A DNA stretch of 64,000 nucleotides, taken from positions 1 to 64,000 of the forward strand of contig CAZQBV010000001.1 of the NCBI GenBank assembly GCA_964592125.1, written 5' to 3'. Below are positions 42,183 to 51,313 of this stretch, in pieces. Numbering within the stretch: position 1 is the stretch's first letter; every line of letters begins with the position of its first letter. The DNA comes from UBA5399 sp964592125. Lineage in GTDB: Bacteria > Bacillota > Clostridia > Christensenellales > Christensenellaceae. Below the pieces are notes generated by a model that was not told where the DNA came from, did no database searches, and saw only the letters and a list, made by a program, of their open reading frames with translations. The position numbers and the translations under genes were made by a program.

Positions 42183-42413
42183 ATGGAAACAGGTTTAATA
42201 GCAATTGGTGCCGGTATTGCGGTTCTGACAGGTTTGGGAGCAGGCGTAGGTATGGGTATTGCAACCAGCAAAGCATGTGAAGCTGTTGCGCGCCAGCCCG
42301 AGGCAACAGGAAAAATAAACCAAGTATTATTGATTGGTTTGGCACTTGCAGAATCTACAGCCATTTATGGTTTTGTTATTGCCATCATGATGATTTTCAC
42401 CATGGGAGGCTAA
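42183..42413 (+). CDS. atpE: ATP synthase Fo subunit c
   Basis: The 76-residue hairpin has two transmembrane helices joined by the polar loop ARQPEA. The ion-binding carboxylate is Glu in LALAESTAIYG. In sodium-type rings a Gln in the first helix (GVGQG) and Val before the Glu complete the site; here these are Met (GVGMG) and Leu, while the Ser after Glu is kept. Protons are therefore the more likely coupling ion, but the site is mixed. AGGAGGTAGGGAA precedes the ATG. Confidence 0.95.
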   Translation: METGLIAIGAGIAVLTGLGAGVGMGIATSKACEAVARQPEATGKINQVLLIGLALAESTAIYGFVIAIMMIFTMGG

Positions 42414-42464
42414 TAAATTGGCTGAGCTGTGCGTGTTGGGCAAAAGAAATACTAGGGGAAGCAT

Positions 42465-42941
42465 ATGGAAATAAATATTTGGGAAATATGCCTTTATATC
42501 ATTAATATTGTCATACTGTTTGTCTTTTTGCGTTGGCTGCTGTATAAGCCGGTTATGAAGTTTATGAACAAACGTACAGACGGCATTCAGCAACAATTGG
42601 ATGATGCGTCTAAGCTGCAAACGGATGCGGAACAGTTAAAGGCAAAATATGATGAGATGATGGAAAATGCGCAGGGGCTTGCTGCACAAATTATTAATCA
42701 AGGCAAGGATATTGCAGATGAGCAAGCGAAGCAAATTGCGTTGGAAGCAGAAGAGCAAGCCAAGGAAATAAGAGAACGTACCAAGAAGCATGTGGAAGAG
42801 CAAAAAAAGCAAGCTATTATAGATATGCGCCAAGAAGTGACGCGGATAGCTGTGCAAATTGCAGAAAAAGTTTTGGAACGTGAAGTTTCTTATGCTGACA
42901 ATAAGGATATTATTGAAAAATTTTTCGAGAAGGTGGGCTAA
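42465..42941 (+). CDS. atpF: ATP synthase Fo subunit b
   Basis: The 158-residue protein has one N-terminal transmembrane helix (ICLYIINIVILFVFLRWLLY) and a long charged coiled coil, ending with RIAVQIAEKVLEREV, the region that binds the C-terminal part of delta. Length is normal, so it is not a b-delta fusion. It ends 3 bases before the alpha gene, leaving no room for a delta gene. Confidence 0.93.
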   Translation: MEINIWEICLYIINIVILFVFLRWLLYKPVMKFMNKRTDGIQQQLDDASKLQTDAEQLKAKYDEMMENAQGLAAQIINQGKDIADEQAKQIALEAEEQAKEIRERTKKHVEEQKKQAIIDMRQEVTRIAVQIAEKVLEREVSYADNKDIIEKFFEKVG

Positions 42942-42944
42942 ACT

Positions 42945-44786
42945 TTGAAGGAGCTTAAGGGGAAACTTGTGAGCGCTTCAAAGCTGCCTGATGAAGAACT
43001 CACAGTAATAATAGACAGGTTTGAGAAATTACTTGGTGCAAAAATAGAGTTTACTGTAGAAATTGATCCTAGTTTGTATGGTGGTTTTTGCGCGACCGTG
43101 AACAATATGATTTACGACTTGAGTATCCGGTCTTATTTGGAAAGGATTCATAACTATATGGGTGAAAATTCGGGGATCATGGATCATGCCGAGCTGGACG
43201 AGATGGTGAAATCCATAGAAAAGCAAGTGGATGGTGAAATAAGCGAAACTACCATCAGCAAAGATCTATTGGAAAAAGTGGAGCGCTTTGATTCTAAATA
43301 TGATGTTTCTATGATTGGAATTGTAGAACGTGTTGGGGATGGTATTGTATTTGTTCGCGGATTAGACGGTGTGAAAAACGGCGAGTTATTGCAGTTTGAA
43401 AACGAAATTTATGGCATTGTAATGAATTTGGAAAAAGAACGCGTTGGTGCGGTGCTTTTAAACAGCCCCACCAATGTAACAGAGGGTTCTATGGTGCGTC
43501 ATACTGGTGGCGTGGTGCGTGTGCCTGTTGGCAATGCTTTGTTGGGCAGAGCGGTAAATCCGTTGGGTATTCCTGTGGACGCCAGAGGCGACATTGCTAC
43601 AAACGCGTATCGTCCAATAGAGGCGGAAGCACCGCCCATTATAGACCGTCAGGCTGTTAGTCAGCCACTGCAAACAGGCATTATGGCAATAGATTCTATG
43701 ATTCCCATTGGTCGTGGGCAAAGGGAACTGATTATTGGAGACAGACAAACAGGAAAAACGGCCATTGCAGTAGATACCATTATCAACCAAAAAGGAAAAA
43801 ATGTAATTTGTGTATATGTGGCGGTGGCACAAAAAGCTTCCACAGTGGCAGACATTGTAAAGCGTTTGGATGAATTTGGCGCGTTGGAATATACAGTAAT
43901 TGTTGTTTCCACAGCAAGTGACACTGCGCCTATGCAGTATATTGCGCCTTATGCTGGTTGTGCCATTGCAGAAGAGTTTATGTACGAAGGCAAGGATGTT
44001 TTGGTAGTCTATGATGACCTTTCAAAGCATGCGGTAGCGTACCGTGCAATGTCTCTGTTGTTGCGTCGTCCGCCGGGACGTGAGGCGTACCCCGGCGATG
44101 TTTTCTACTTGCACTCTCGCCTATTAGAGCGTGCGGCCAAGCTTTCGGATAAGCTGGGGGCTGGCTCTATGACAGCACTTCCCATTGTAGAAACAATGGA
44201 TGGAGATATTTCATCGTACATTCCTACAAATGTTATTTCTATTACCGATGGCCAGATATACTTAGAAACAGAGCTGTTTAATTCTGGGCAGCGCCCTGCT
44301 GTAAATGTGGGGCTTTCGGTTTCGCGTGTAGGTGGTGCGGCACAAACAAAGGCAATGCGCAAGGTGGCGGGGCCTCTTAGAATTGAGCTTGCACAGTTTC
44401 GCGAGTTGGCGGTATTCTCGCAATTTGCGGCTGACTTAGACAAGGCAACGCAGGATGCTTTGGAGAATGGCAAACGTTTGACGGAAACGTTAATACAACC
44501 ACAATATGATCCGGTTTCTGTAGAGGATCAAATTATTGTTTTGTGTGTAGCAACAAATAAAGCACTGATGGATATACCTATAAAGCAGATTCGTTCATTT
44601 AACAGAGGTTTTTTGAACTTTATTAATGCCAAGCATGCCGCAATAAAGAAAGAGCTGAAGGAAACAGGTGCCATTACGGATGAGCAGCAGAAGCTGATTT
44701 TGGAAGCGGCAAGTGAATATAAAACGAGCTTTTTTGCCCAGAAAAGCGAAGAAAAAGAACTGATAAATTGGGAAGTGAGTAACTAA
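42945..44786 (+). CDS. atpA: Fusion of the delta C-terminal domain with ATP synthase subunit alpha
   Basis: The 613-residue protein is about 95 residues longer than a normal alpha subunit. Residues 1-75 match the C-terminal part of delta/OSCP (LVSASKLPDEE ... EKLLGAKIEFTVEIDPSLYGGF ... IYDLSIRSYLERI). Residues 76-105 form a linker. From about 106 a standard alpha follows, with ERVGDGIVFVRGLD, Walker A GDRQTGKT at 265-272, PGREAYPGDVFYLHSRLLER, SVSRVGG and a complete C-terminus. The N-terminal helical domain of delta is missing and no other delta gene is in the operon. TTG 42945 is the start, 6 bases after GAAGGTGGG. The frame is continuous, so this is not a frameshift artefact. Confidence 0.9.
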   Translation: MKELKGKLVSASKLPDEELTVIIDRFEKLLGAKIEFTVEIDPSLYGGFCATVNNMIYDLSIRSYLERIHNYMGENSGIMDHAELDEMVKSIEKQVDGEISETTISKDLLEKVERFDSKYDVSMIGIVERVGDGIVFVRGLDGVKNGELLQFENEIYGIVMNLEKERVGAVLLNSPTNVTEGSMVRHTGGVVRVPVGNALLGRAVNPLGIPVDARGDIATNAYRPIEAEAPPIIDRQAVSQPLQTGIMAIDSMIPIGRGQRELIIGDRQTGKTAIAVDTIINQKGKNVICVYVAVAQKASTVADIVKRLDEFGALEYTVIVVSTASDTAPMQYIAPYAGCAIAEEFMYEGKDVLVVYDDLSKHAVAYRAMSLLLRRPPGREAYPGDVFYLHSRLLERAAKLSDKLGAGSMTALPIVETMDGDISSYIPTNVISITDGQIYLETELFNSGQRPAVNVGLSVSRVGGAAQTKAMRKVAGPLRIELAQFRELAVFSQFAADLDKATQDALENGKRLTETLIQPQYDPVSVEDQIIVLCVATNKALMDIPIKQIRSFNRGFLNFINAKHAAIKKELKETGAITDEQQKLILEAASEYKTSFFAQKSEEKELINWEVSN

Positions 44787-44791
44787 GCCAT

Positions 44792-45661
44792 ATGAGAAGT
44801 GCAGCGGATATAAGCAACAGCATAAAAGCAATTGGGCAGACCAGCCAAATAACCAAGGCTATGAAGCTGATTTCTACGTCCAAAATGCAAAAAGCAATAC
44901 AGCGTTACGATGCAAACCTACTGTATTTCAACCGTGTGCGTGCCGCGTTAAAAGATATACTTACGCATTCTCGCGAACTGAACCACACGTTTTTGTATCA
45001 GCATGAAGAAGGCATCCCTGCCTATATTGTGATAGCTGCAGACAAGGGGCTGGCAGGCGGTTACAATTCCAATGTGCTTAATTTTGCTATGGACGTCATG
45101 GAGCCGGGCAATAAGTTTATTATTACGATAGGGCAAGAAGCGCGTGCTTTTTTTGAACGAAAAAAGCAACCAATCGATGTAGAGTATCTGCATATAGCAC
45201 AGAACCCTACTCTTTACGAGGCAAGGAATCTGGTGAGCGATATTGCGGGAATGTATAAAGACAACGTGATGCGTGAAGTGCATTTGATCTATACACGGTA
45301 TTATTCCAATGTGAAGCAGGAGCCAGTGGCTATGAAGCTGCTTCCCGTGGATTCGGATGCGTTAAAGGATGTTGAGCTGGAAACGCACTATGATGATGAG
45401 CTGAGCTATCATCCGTCTCCTGGGCAGGTTTTTGACACACTGATCCCTCAGTATATTATTGGTTTGGTATATGGGGCGTTGATACAGGCCTTTGCCAGTG
45501 AAAATAGCGCTAGAATGGTTGCTATGGACAATGCTTCGCGCAATGCGGATGAGATGACAAGCAAGCTTAACATTCAAATGAACCGTGCACGGCAGCAATC
45601 TATTACAAGCGAAATAACAGAAATTGTAGGCGCAATGGACGCCATGATGGAAGAGGAGTAA
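44792..45661 (+). CDS. atpG: ATP synthase F1 subunit gamma
   Basis: The 289-residue central shaft subunit has the N-terminal helix (DISNSIKAIGQTSQITKAMKLIS), the Rossmann-like middle (IVIADKGLAGGYNSNV) and the C-terminal helix (ENSARMVAMDNASRNADEM ... RQQSITSEITEIVGA). Length and ends are normal. Confidence 0.95.
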   Translation: MRSAADISNSIKAIGQTSQITKAMKLISTSKMQKAIQRYDANLLYFNRVRAALKDILTHSRELNHTFLYQHEEGIPAYIVIAADKGLAGGYNSNVLNFAMDVMEPGNKFIITIGQEARAFFERKKQPIDVEYLHIAQNPTLYEARNLVSDIAGMYKDNVMREVHLIYTRYYSNVKQEPVAMKLLPVDSDALKDVELETHYDDELSYHPSPGQVFDTLIPQYIIGLVYGALIQAFASENSARMVAMDNASRNADEMTSKLNIQMNRARQQSITSEITEIVGAMDAMMEEE

Positions 45662-45668
45662 TGGCTTT

Positions 45669-47075
45669 ATGTATCAATATAAAACTGTTAGTGAGGGCGA
45701 AATTATTAAAATAACCGGCCCGGTTATGGATGTGCAGTTTTCTGAAAAAACAATGCCCATGATTAACACCGTGTTATTTGTGGAAAATGATGGCAGACGA
45801 ATTTGGATGGAAGTGGCCGCGCAGGTGGGCAAAAGTGTGGTGCGGTGCATTGCGCTGGATGCTACAGAGGGCATTTATTGCGGCATGAAAGCGCACAACA
45901 CGGGCGAGCCTATAAAAATACCTGTTGGTGATAACATCTTGGGTCGGGTTGTGAATGTAATGGGGCAGGCAATAGATGGCAAGGACGAGATAGAGACAGA
46001 AGAGTACGCTTCTATCTATCGTGATGCACCAGCTTTTTCAGAACAAAACCCTGTGTCTGAAATATTTGAAACGGGACTGAAGGTAATTGACTTGCTAGCA
46101 CCCTATGCTAAGGGTGGAAAAATTGGTTTGTTTGGTGGCGCGGGTGTAGGCAAAACTGTGTTGATCAATGAGCTGATTCACAACATCGCCACGGAAGGTG
46201 GCGGTTATTCGGTATTTACAGGTGTGGGAGAAAGAAGCCGAGAGGGCTATGACTTAATACAGGAAATGACGGAAAGCGGCGTGCTGCAAAACACAGCGTT
46301 GGCCTTTGGGCAAATGAATGAATCGCCCGGTTCCCGTATGCGTGTAGCCATGACTGGTCTTACCATGGCCGAGTATTTAAGAGATAAAACGCAACAGAAT
46401 ATTTTGTTGTTTATTGATAATATTTACCGCTTTATTCAGGCGGGTTCGGAAGTATCTGCTTTGTTGGGGCGAATTCCGTCTGCTGTGGGGTATCAACCAA
46501 CGCTGGCCAATGAGCTGGGGGCGTTGCAGGAAAGAATTACTTCTACAAAGCATGGTTCTATCACATCGGTACAGGCAATTTATGTGCCGGCTGATGACCT
46601 AACAGACCCTGCGCCTGCAACAACATTTTCACATTTGGATGCAACCACTGTACTTTCCAGAAACGTTTCGGAGCTAGGTATCTATCCTGCAGTGGATCCG
46701 TTGGAGTCTTCATCGCGTATTTTGGATCCTCGTATTGTGGGAGACGAGCATTACGAAACAGCCGGTAGGGTAATCAATGCTTTGCAACGTTATAAAGAAC
46801 TGCAAGATATTATTTCTATACTTGGTATGGAAGAACTGGCGCCAGAGGATAAAATGTTGGTATTTCGTGCACGTAAAATACAGCGTTTCCTCTCTCAGCC
46901 CATGTTTGTTGCAGAAGTATACACTGGAGTAAGCGGTAGGTTTGTGCCAGTTAAGGATACCATAGCAAGCTTTAAAGATATACTGGATGGTAAGGCAGAT
47001 GATCTTCCTGAACAGGCATTCTTTATGGTGGGAGACTTGGATGATGCACGGGCAAAAGCCAAGACAATGGGGTGA
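45669..47075 (+). CDS. atpD: ATP synthase F1 subunit beta
   Basis: The 468-residue catalytic subunit has Walker A GGAGVGKTVL, GVGERSREG with the catalytic Glu, the Walker B region LLFIDN and ALLGRIPSAVGYQPTLA. A small oddity is NIYRFIQAGSE where nearly all homologues have NIFRFTQAGSE. Seven bases separate it from gamma. Confidence 0.97.
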   Translation: MYQYKTVSEGEIIKITGPVMDVQFSEKTMPMINTVLFVENDGRRIWMEVAAQVGKSVVRCIALDATEGIYCGMKAHNTGEPIKIPVGDNILGRVVNVMGQAIDGKDEIETEEYASIYRDAPAFSEQNPVSEIFETGLKVIDLLAPYAKGGKIGLFGGAGVGKTVLINELIHNIATEGGGYSVFTGVGERSREGYDLIQEMTESGVLQNTALAFGQMNESPGSRMRVAMTGLTMAEYLRDKTQQNILLFIDNIYRFIQAGSEVSALLGRIPSAVGYQPTLANELGALQERITSTKHGSITSVQAIYVPADDLTDPAPATTFSHLDATTVLSRNVSELGIYPAVDPLESSSRILDPRIVGDEHYETAGRVINALQRYKELQDIISILGMEELAPEDKMLVFRARKIQRFLSQPMFVAEVYTGVSGRFVPVKDTIASFKDILDGKADDLPEQAFFMVGDLDDARAKAKTMG

Positions 47076-47081
47076 TGCAGT

Positions 47082-47495
47082 ATGGCGGGTAAATTTTTAC
47101 TGGAAATATTAACACCCGAGCGATCCTTTTTTGTGGAAATGATAGAATCTATCATTTTGAATACAGAGGATGGTCAAATGTCTATACAAAAAGGCCATGA
47201 ATCTGTGGTTATTGCTGTTGTGCCGGGTGAAATACGCATTAATACAGGGAAAAAATGGGTGTTGTGTTCTGTTACAGAAGGATTTGTAGAGGTGCGGCCA
47301 GAAGATACTATTATGTTTACCCAAGCTGCGGAATGGCCAGAGGAAATAGATGTAAAGCGTGCTGAACGCGCAAGAGAACGTGCGGAAGAACGCCTTCGTC
47401 AGCGCCAAAGTGCGGAAGAATACCGCAGAAGCAAGATTGCACTTGCGCGTGCAATGGCAAGGCTAAGCCTAACCAAACACAAAACAAAACTGTAA
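47082..47495 (+). CDS. atpC: ATP synthase F1 subunit epsilon
   Basis: The 137-residue protein has the N-terminal beta sandwich (LEILTPERSFF ... LNTEDGQMSIQKGHE) and the C-terminal helical pair (RAERARERAEERLRQ ... RSKIALARAMARL), which can inhibit ATP hydrolysis. It is the last gene of the operon. Confidence 0.93.
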   Translation: MAGKFLLEILTPERSFFVEMIESIILNTEDGQMSIQKGHESVVIAVVPGEIRINTGKKWVLCSVTEGFVEVRPEDTIMFTQAAEWPEEIDVKRAERARERAEERLRQRQSAEEYRRSKIALARAMARLSLTKHKTKL

Positions 47496-47500
47496 TGCTA

Positions 47501-47526
47501 AGAGGCGGTAACGTCTCTTTTTTTTA
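47501..47526 (+). terminator. Terminator of the ATP synthase operon
   Basis: AGAGGCG (47501-47507) pairs with CGTCTCT (47512-47518, one G-U) across a GTAA loop, followed by eight T. Confidence 0.82.
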
Positions 47527-47673
47527 TTGCCTTATTATTGCGAATGAAGTGTTTTCTTTTTATCTAATCTGTATTATACTATTGTAGGTATATCCTAGGG
47601 CATATTATATATTTTCGGCTATTATGCTAGATTAGGCTAGTAATGTGCCTTCAGAGAAATTGAGGGAGCTTGT

Positions 47674-48735
47674 ATGAAGGAAATAATGTTGGGAAATGAG
47701 GCGTTTGCACGCGGTGCCTACGAGGCAGGAGTGGATGTGGTATCCTCCTACCCAGGAACGCCAAGCACGGAAATCACAGAGAACATTGTAAAATATAAGG
47801 AAATATATGCAGAGTGGGCACCCAATGAAAAAGTTGCACTGGAAGTGGCTTGTGGTGCAAGCTATGGTGGTGCGCGGGCTCTTTGCTGCATGAAGCATGT
47901 GGGATTAAACGTAGCTGCTGATCCGTTGTTTACCGCCGCCTATACAGGGGTGAATGGTGGGCTGGTAGTAGTGGTGGCAGATGACCCGGGAATGCATTCC
48001 AGCCAAAATGAGCAGGATTCCCGCTTTTATGCACGCAGTGCGCACTTGCCCATGCTGGAACCTTCGGATAGTCAAGAAGCCAAAGATTTTATGAAGATTG
48101 CCTACGAACTAAGCGAACAGTTTGATACACCGGTGTTGCTGCGTTCTACCACTAGGATATCGCACTCGCGAGGGCTGGTGGAGCTGGCAGAGCCAAAGAT
48201 ACATACATGTAAGCCATACGAGAGAAACATTGGCAAATATGTAATGATGCCGGGCATGGCGCGGGCACGACATATTGTACTGGAAAAACGTATGGAAGAT
48301 ATTGCTGCATATGCAGATACATTTGAGTTGAACAAAATGGAACTGCACGATACCAAGATAGGAATTATTACAAGTGGCGTTTGTTACGACTATGTGAAAG
48401 AAGCTTTGCCCAATGCAAGTGTATTGAAACTGGGAATGGTGTATCCATTGCCTAAAAAGTTGATAGCAGAGTTTGCCAAGAAAGTAGACAAACTTTATGT
48501 GATTGAAGAACTGGAGCCGTTTATAGAAAACCAGATAAAAGCGGCAGGAATACCCGTTTCGGGTAAGGCGCTTTTTTCTGTGCAGGGTGAATACTCTGTA
48601 AATAAAATAAAAGAAGTGCTTCTGGGCGAAAAAACAGATGTAATAGAGAGTGGAGATGTGCCACAGCGTCCGCCTATTTTGTGCCCCGGCTGTCCACATC
48701 GTGCGGTGTACTATATGCTGAACAAGATGAAATAA
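47674..48735 (+). pseudogene. iorA: Indolepyruvate:ferredoxin oxidoreductase alpha, N-terminal part before an in-frame TAA
   Basis: Residues 1-353 match the first 60 percent of IorA: the pyruvate-oxidoreductase-like pyrimidine domain (GNEAFARGAYEAGVDVVSSY), HVGLNVAADP, VVADDPGMHSSQNEQDSR, and the start of the ThDP domain with PPILCPGCPHRAV. The frame stops at TAA 48733-48735 and continues in the same frame from GTG 48736 with the next conserved block. Intact IorA (about 580 residues) has no break here. It may be a nonsense mutation, a sequencing error, or a real split into two subunits. GAGGGAGC lies before ATG 47674. Confidence 0.75.
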
Positions 48736-49404
48736 GTGGCAATGGGTGAAATTGGCTGCTATACACAGTGGGCACTGGCACCACTGAATGCCATAGATAC
48801 AACACTGTGCATGGGCGCCTCCATTGGCATGGCGCATGGCATGGAAAAGGCGCGTGGCAAAGACTATGCTAGAAAGCTGGTAAGTGTAATAGGGGACAGT
48901 ACTTTTATGCATTCCGGCATTACCGGGCTTATTAATATGCTGTACAATGGCGCTACTTCTACCGTGTTGATACTGGATAATTCCACAACAGGCATGACAG
49001 GACATCAGGATCACCCGGGCACTGGAAAAAATGTACGGGGAGAGGTTACCCCTGCGGTGGATATTCCTGCACTGGTGGCATCCATTGGCATCAACAACCT
49101 AGTGGTGGTAGATCCGTTTGACCTGCCAGCGCTAAAAAAGGCATTGCAAGAGGAAACCGCCCGAGAGGAACTTTCCGTTATTATTACCAAACGCCCCTGT
49201 GTGCTGATAGACAGAGAAGCAATAAAGCCATCCCTGAAAGTAACTGCAGATTGCAAGAATTGCGGCAGTTGCATGAAGCTGGGCTGCTCTGCCATAAAGC
49301 AGGGAGATAAAGCTGTGGTGATAGATGAATCGCTATGTGTGGGCTGCGGCGTTTGTAGCGATGTGTGCCCGTTTGGCGCAATTACTGGGGGTGAGGTTCT
49401 ATGA
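48736..49404 (+). pseudogene. iorA: Indolepyruvate:ferredoxin oxidoreductase alpha, C-terminal part
   Basis: This is the direct in-frame continuation of the preceding part. It starts MGEIGCYTQWALAPLNA and contains the ThDP-binding GDSTFMHSGITG and ILDNSTTGMTGHQDHPGTG. It ends with two ferredoxin-type cluster motifs, NCGSCMKLGCSAI and CVGCGVCSDVCPFGAI. Translation could reinitiate at GTG 48736 or ATG 48742, but there is no Shine-Dalgarno sequence nearby. The two parts plus the stop add up to 576 codons, the usual length of IorA, so nothing is deleted. Confidence 0.75.
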
Positions 49405-49997
49405 AAAATATATTGATTGCGGGAGTTGGAGGCCAAGGTACTTTGCTTGCAAGCTTCGTGCTGGGTCAAATAGCTGTGGAGCTGAATTACGATGTGAAGC
49501 TTTCCGAAGTGCATGGCATGGCGCAACGCGGTGGCAGTGTGGTTACCTATGTGCGCATGGGGGATAAGGGCGAGAAAGTGTATTCGCCTATTATAGAACC
49601 GGGCAGTGCAGATGTTATGCTGGCATTTGAACAACTGGAGGCGCTGCGTTGGCTTCCCTATGTGAAAAAAGAAGGCGGTAATGTCTACTCCAGTACGCAA
49701 AAGATACTTCCCATGCCGGTGATTACGGGTGCTGCGACATACCCGGAAGATGTGCAAGAGCAGGTGAAAAGCCATTTTCCACAGGCAGTATTTGTAGATG
49801 CTTTGGGGCTTGCCCAAGAAGCAGGCAGTGTGAAAACTGTAAATACCGTGTTGCTGGGAGTAATGGCCAGCCATATGGGGATTGATAAGAACCTTTGGAC
49901 AAGTGTGATTCAAAAAACTGTGAAGCCAGAATTCAAGGAAATGAATGAAAAAGCATTTTTACTTGGATACAATATAGCGGCAATGGAGGGGAACTGA
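49401..49997 (+). CDS. iorB: Indolepyruvate:ferredoxin oxidoreductase subunit beta
   Basis: The 198-residue subunit has the pyruvate-ferredoxin oxidoreductase gamma-type fold (ILIAGVGGQGTLLASFVLGQI, EVHGMAQRGGSVVTYVRMG). With IorA it oxidatively decarboxylates aryl pyruvates from aromatic amino acids to aryl-acetyl-CoA using ferredoxin. ATG overlaps the iorA stop as ATGA, so if iorA is dead this gene may still be translated by its own initiation. Confidence 0.93.
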   Translation: MKNILIAGVGGQGTLLASFVLGQIAVELNYDVKLSEVHGMAQRGGSVVTYVRMGDKGEKVYSPIIEPGSADVMLAFEQLEALRWLPYVKKEGGNVYSSTQKILPMPVITGAATYPEDVQEQVKSHFPQAVFVDALGLAQEAGSVKTVNTVLLGVMASHMGIDKNLWTSVIQKTVKPEFKEMNEKAFLLGYNIAAMEGN

Positions 49998-49998
49998 T

Positions 49999-51297
49999 AT
50001 GTGGAATGAAACCTTTGAGGCAATGCCACGCGAGCAGATGCGGGAATTGCAGTCGGCAAGGCTACGCGAGCTGGTGTGCAAGGTATACCAGAATGTAGAA
50101 TTTTACCGTAACAAAATGCAGGATATGGGCATTCAACCGGAAGATATTAAAAGTATAGATGATATTGTGCATTTGCCCTTTACTACCAAGGAGGATCTGC
50201 GCGATTCTTATCCCTATGGTATGTTTGCGGCACCCATTAGCGACATCGTTCGCATACACGCTTCTTCCGGCACTACGGGCAAGCCCACAGCAGTAGGTTA
50301 TACTCACAAAGACATCACCAATTGGTCGGAGTGTGTGGCGCGGTCTTTGGATATGTCTGGTGCTTCTAAAAAGTCTATTGTGCAGGTTTCCTATGGCTAT
50401 GGACTTTTTACAGGCGGCCTGGGGCTGCACTATGGCGCTGAAAAGATGGGTGCCTCTGTAATACCCACTTCTTCGGGTAACACACAAAAGCAAATTATGC
50501 TGATGAAAGACTTTGGTGCAACTATTTTGTGCTGTACGCCTTCCTATGCGCTATTCCTGATAGAAGCCATGGAGGAGATGGGCATTGATAAATCGGAACT
50601 GAAACTGAAGTCTGGTATATTTGGCGCAGAACCTTGGACAAAGGAAATGCGTCAGCAAATTGAAGAAAGGCTGAACATAAAGGCATACGATATCTACGGC
50701 CTAAGTGAAATTACCGGGCCTGGTGTATCCAACGAGTGTGAAGTACACAATGGTATGCACGTGCAAGAAGATTTATTCTATCCCGAAATTATAGATGCCG
50801 ATACATTGACCCCGGTTGGGGCGGACACCAAGGGAGAATTGGTGTTTACCACATTGGCAAAAGAAGGGATGCCGTTGATACGCTACCGCACTAGGGATAT
50901 TTCCTCTTTGAGTGATGAACTGTGCCCTTGTGGGCGTACCACGCGTAAAATGATGCGCTTGCTGGGACGTTCGGATGATATGCTGATTATACGTGGTGTG
51001 AATGTGTTCCCCTCGCAAATTGAAAGTGTTCTGATTAAGTACAGAGAGCTTGCGCCATACTATATGATTATTGTATCGCGTGAGCACAATACCGATGTAT
51101 TGGAAATTCAGGTAGAGCTTTCAGAGAATCTGTTTTCCGATGAAATTCGTGGCATAGAAGAGCTGGAATGTAAAATACTGCATGATCTTTTCTCTGTACT
51201 AAACGTAAGCGCAAAACTGACCTTTGTAGAACCCAAATCCTTGCCCAGAAGTGAGGGCAAGGCAAAACACGTAATAGACAACCGCAACCTGATTTAA
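49999..51297 (+). CDS. paaK: Phenylacetate-CoA ligase (aryl-acetate:CoA ligase)
   Basis: The 432-residue AMP-forming ligase has the P-loop HASSGTTGKPTAVGYT, the adenylate motif YDIYGLSEITGPGV and the C-terminal hinge GRSDDMLIIRGVNVFPSQIE. It would interconvert aryl acetates and their CoA esters; next to ior it is likely run towards ATP synthesis from phenylacetyl- or indoleacetyl-CoA, as proposed for archaeal and clostridial homologues. ATG 49999 follows GGAGGGGAACTGAT. Confidence 0.93.
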   Translation: MWNETFEAMPREQMRELQSARLRELVCKVYQNVEFYRNKMQDMGIQPEDIKSIDDIVHLPFTTKEDLRDSYPYGMFAAPISDIVRIHASSGTTGKPTAVGYTHKDITNWSECVARSLDMSGASKKSIVQVSYGYGLFTGGLGLHYGAEKMGASVIPTSSGNTQKQIMLMKDFGATILCCTPSYALFLIEAMEEMGIDKSELKLKSGIFGAEPWTKEMRQQIEERLNIKAYDIYGLSEITGPGVSNECEVHNGMHVQEDLFYPEIIDADTLTPVGADTKGELVFTTLAKEGMPLIRYRTRDISSLSDELCPCGRTTRKMMRLLGRSDDMLIIRGVNVFPSQIESVLIKYRELAPYYMIIVSREHNTDVLEIQVELSENLFSDEIRGIEELECKILHDLFSVLNVSAKLTFVEPKSLPRSEGKAKHVIDNRNLI

Positions 51298-51313
51298 TGG
51301 AGGGTAAGGGATT

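Noticed and set aside
42930..42990. Possibility that the delta-alpha fusion is a frameshift or missing-stop artefact
   Set aside because: The delta-like part starts directly after atpF with its own ribosome binding site and is itself only the C-terminal portion. An artefact could join two genes but could not also remove the first 105 codons of delta. An assembly deletion remains possible and is listed as a check.
48733..48735. Recoding of the iorA stop as selenocysteine or pyrrolysine
   Set aside because: The codon is TAA, whereas these use TGA and TAG.
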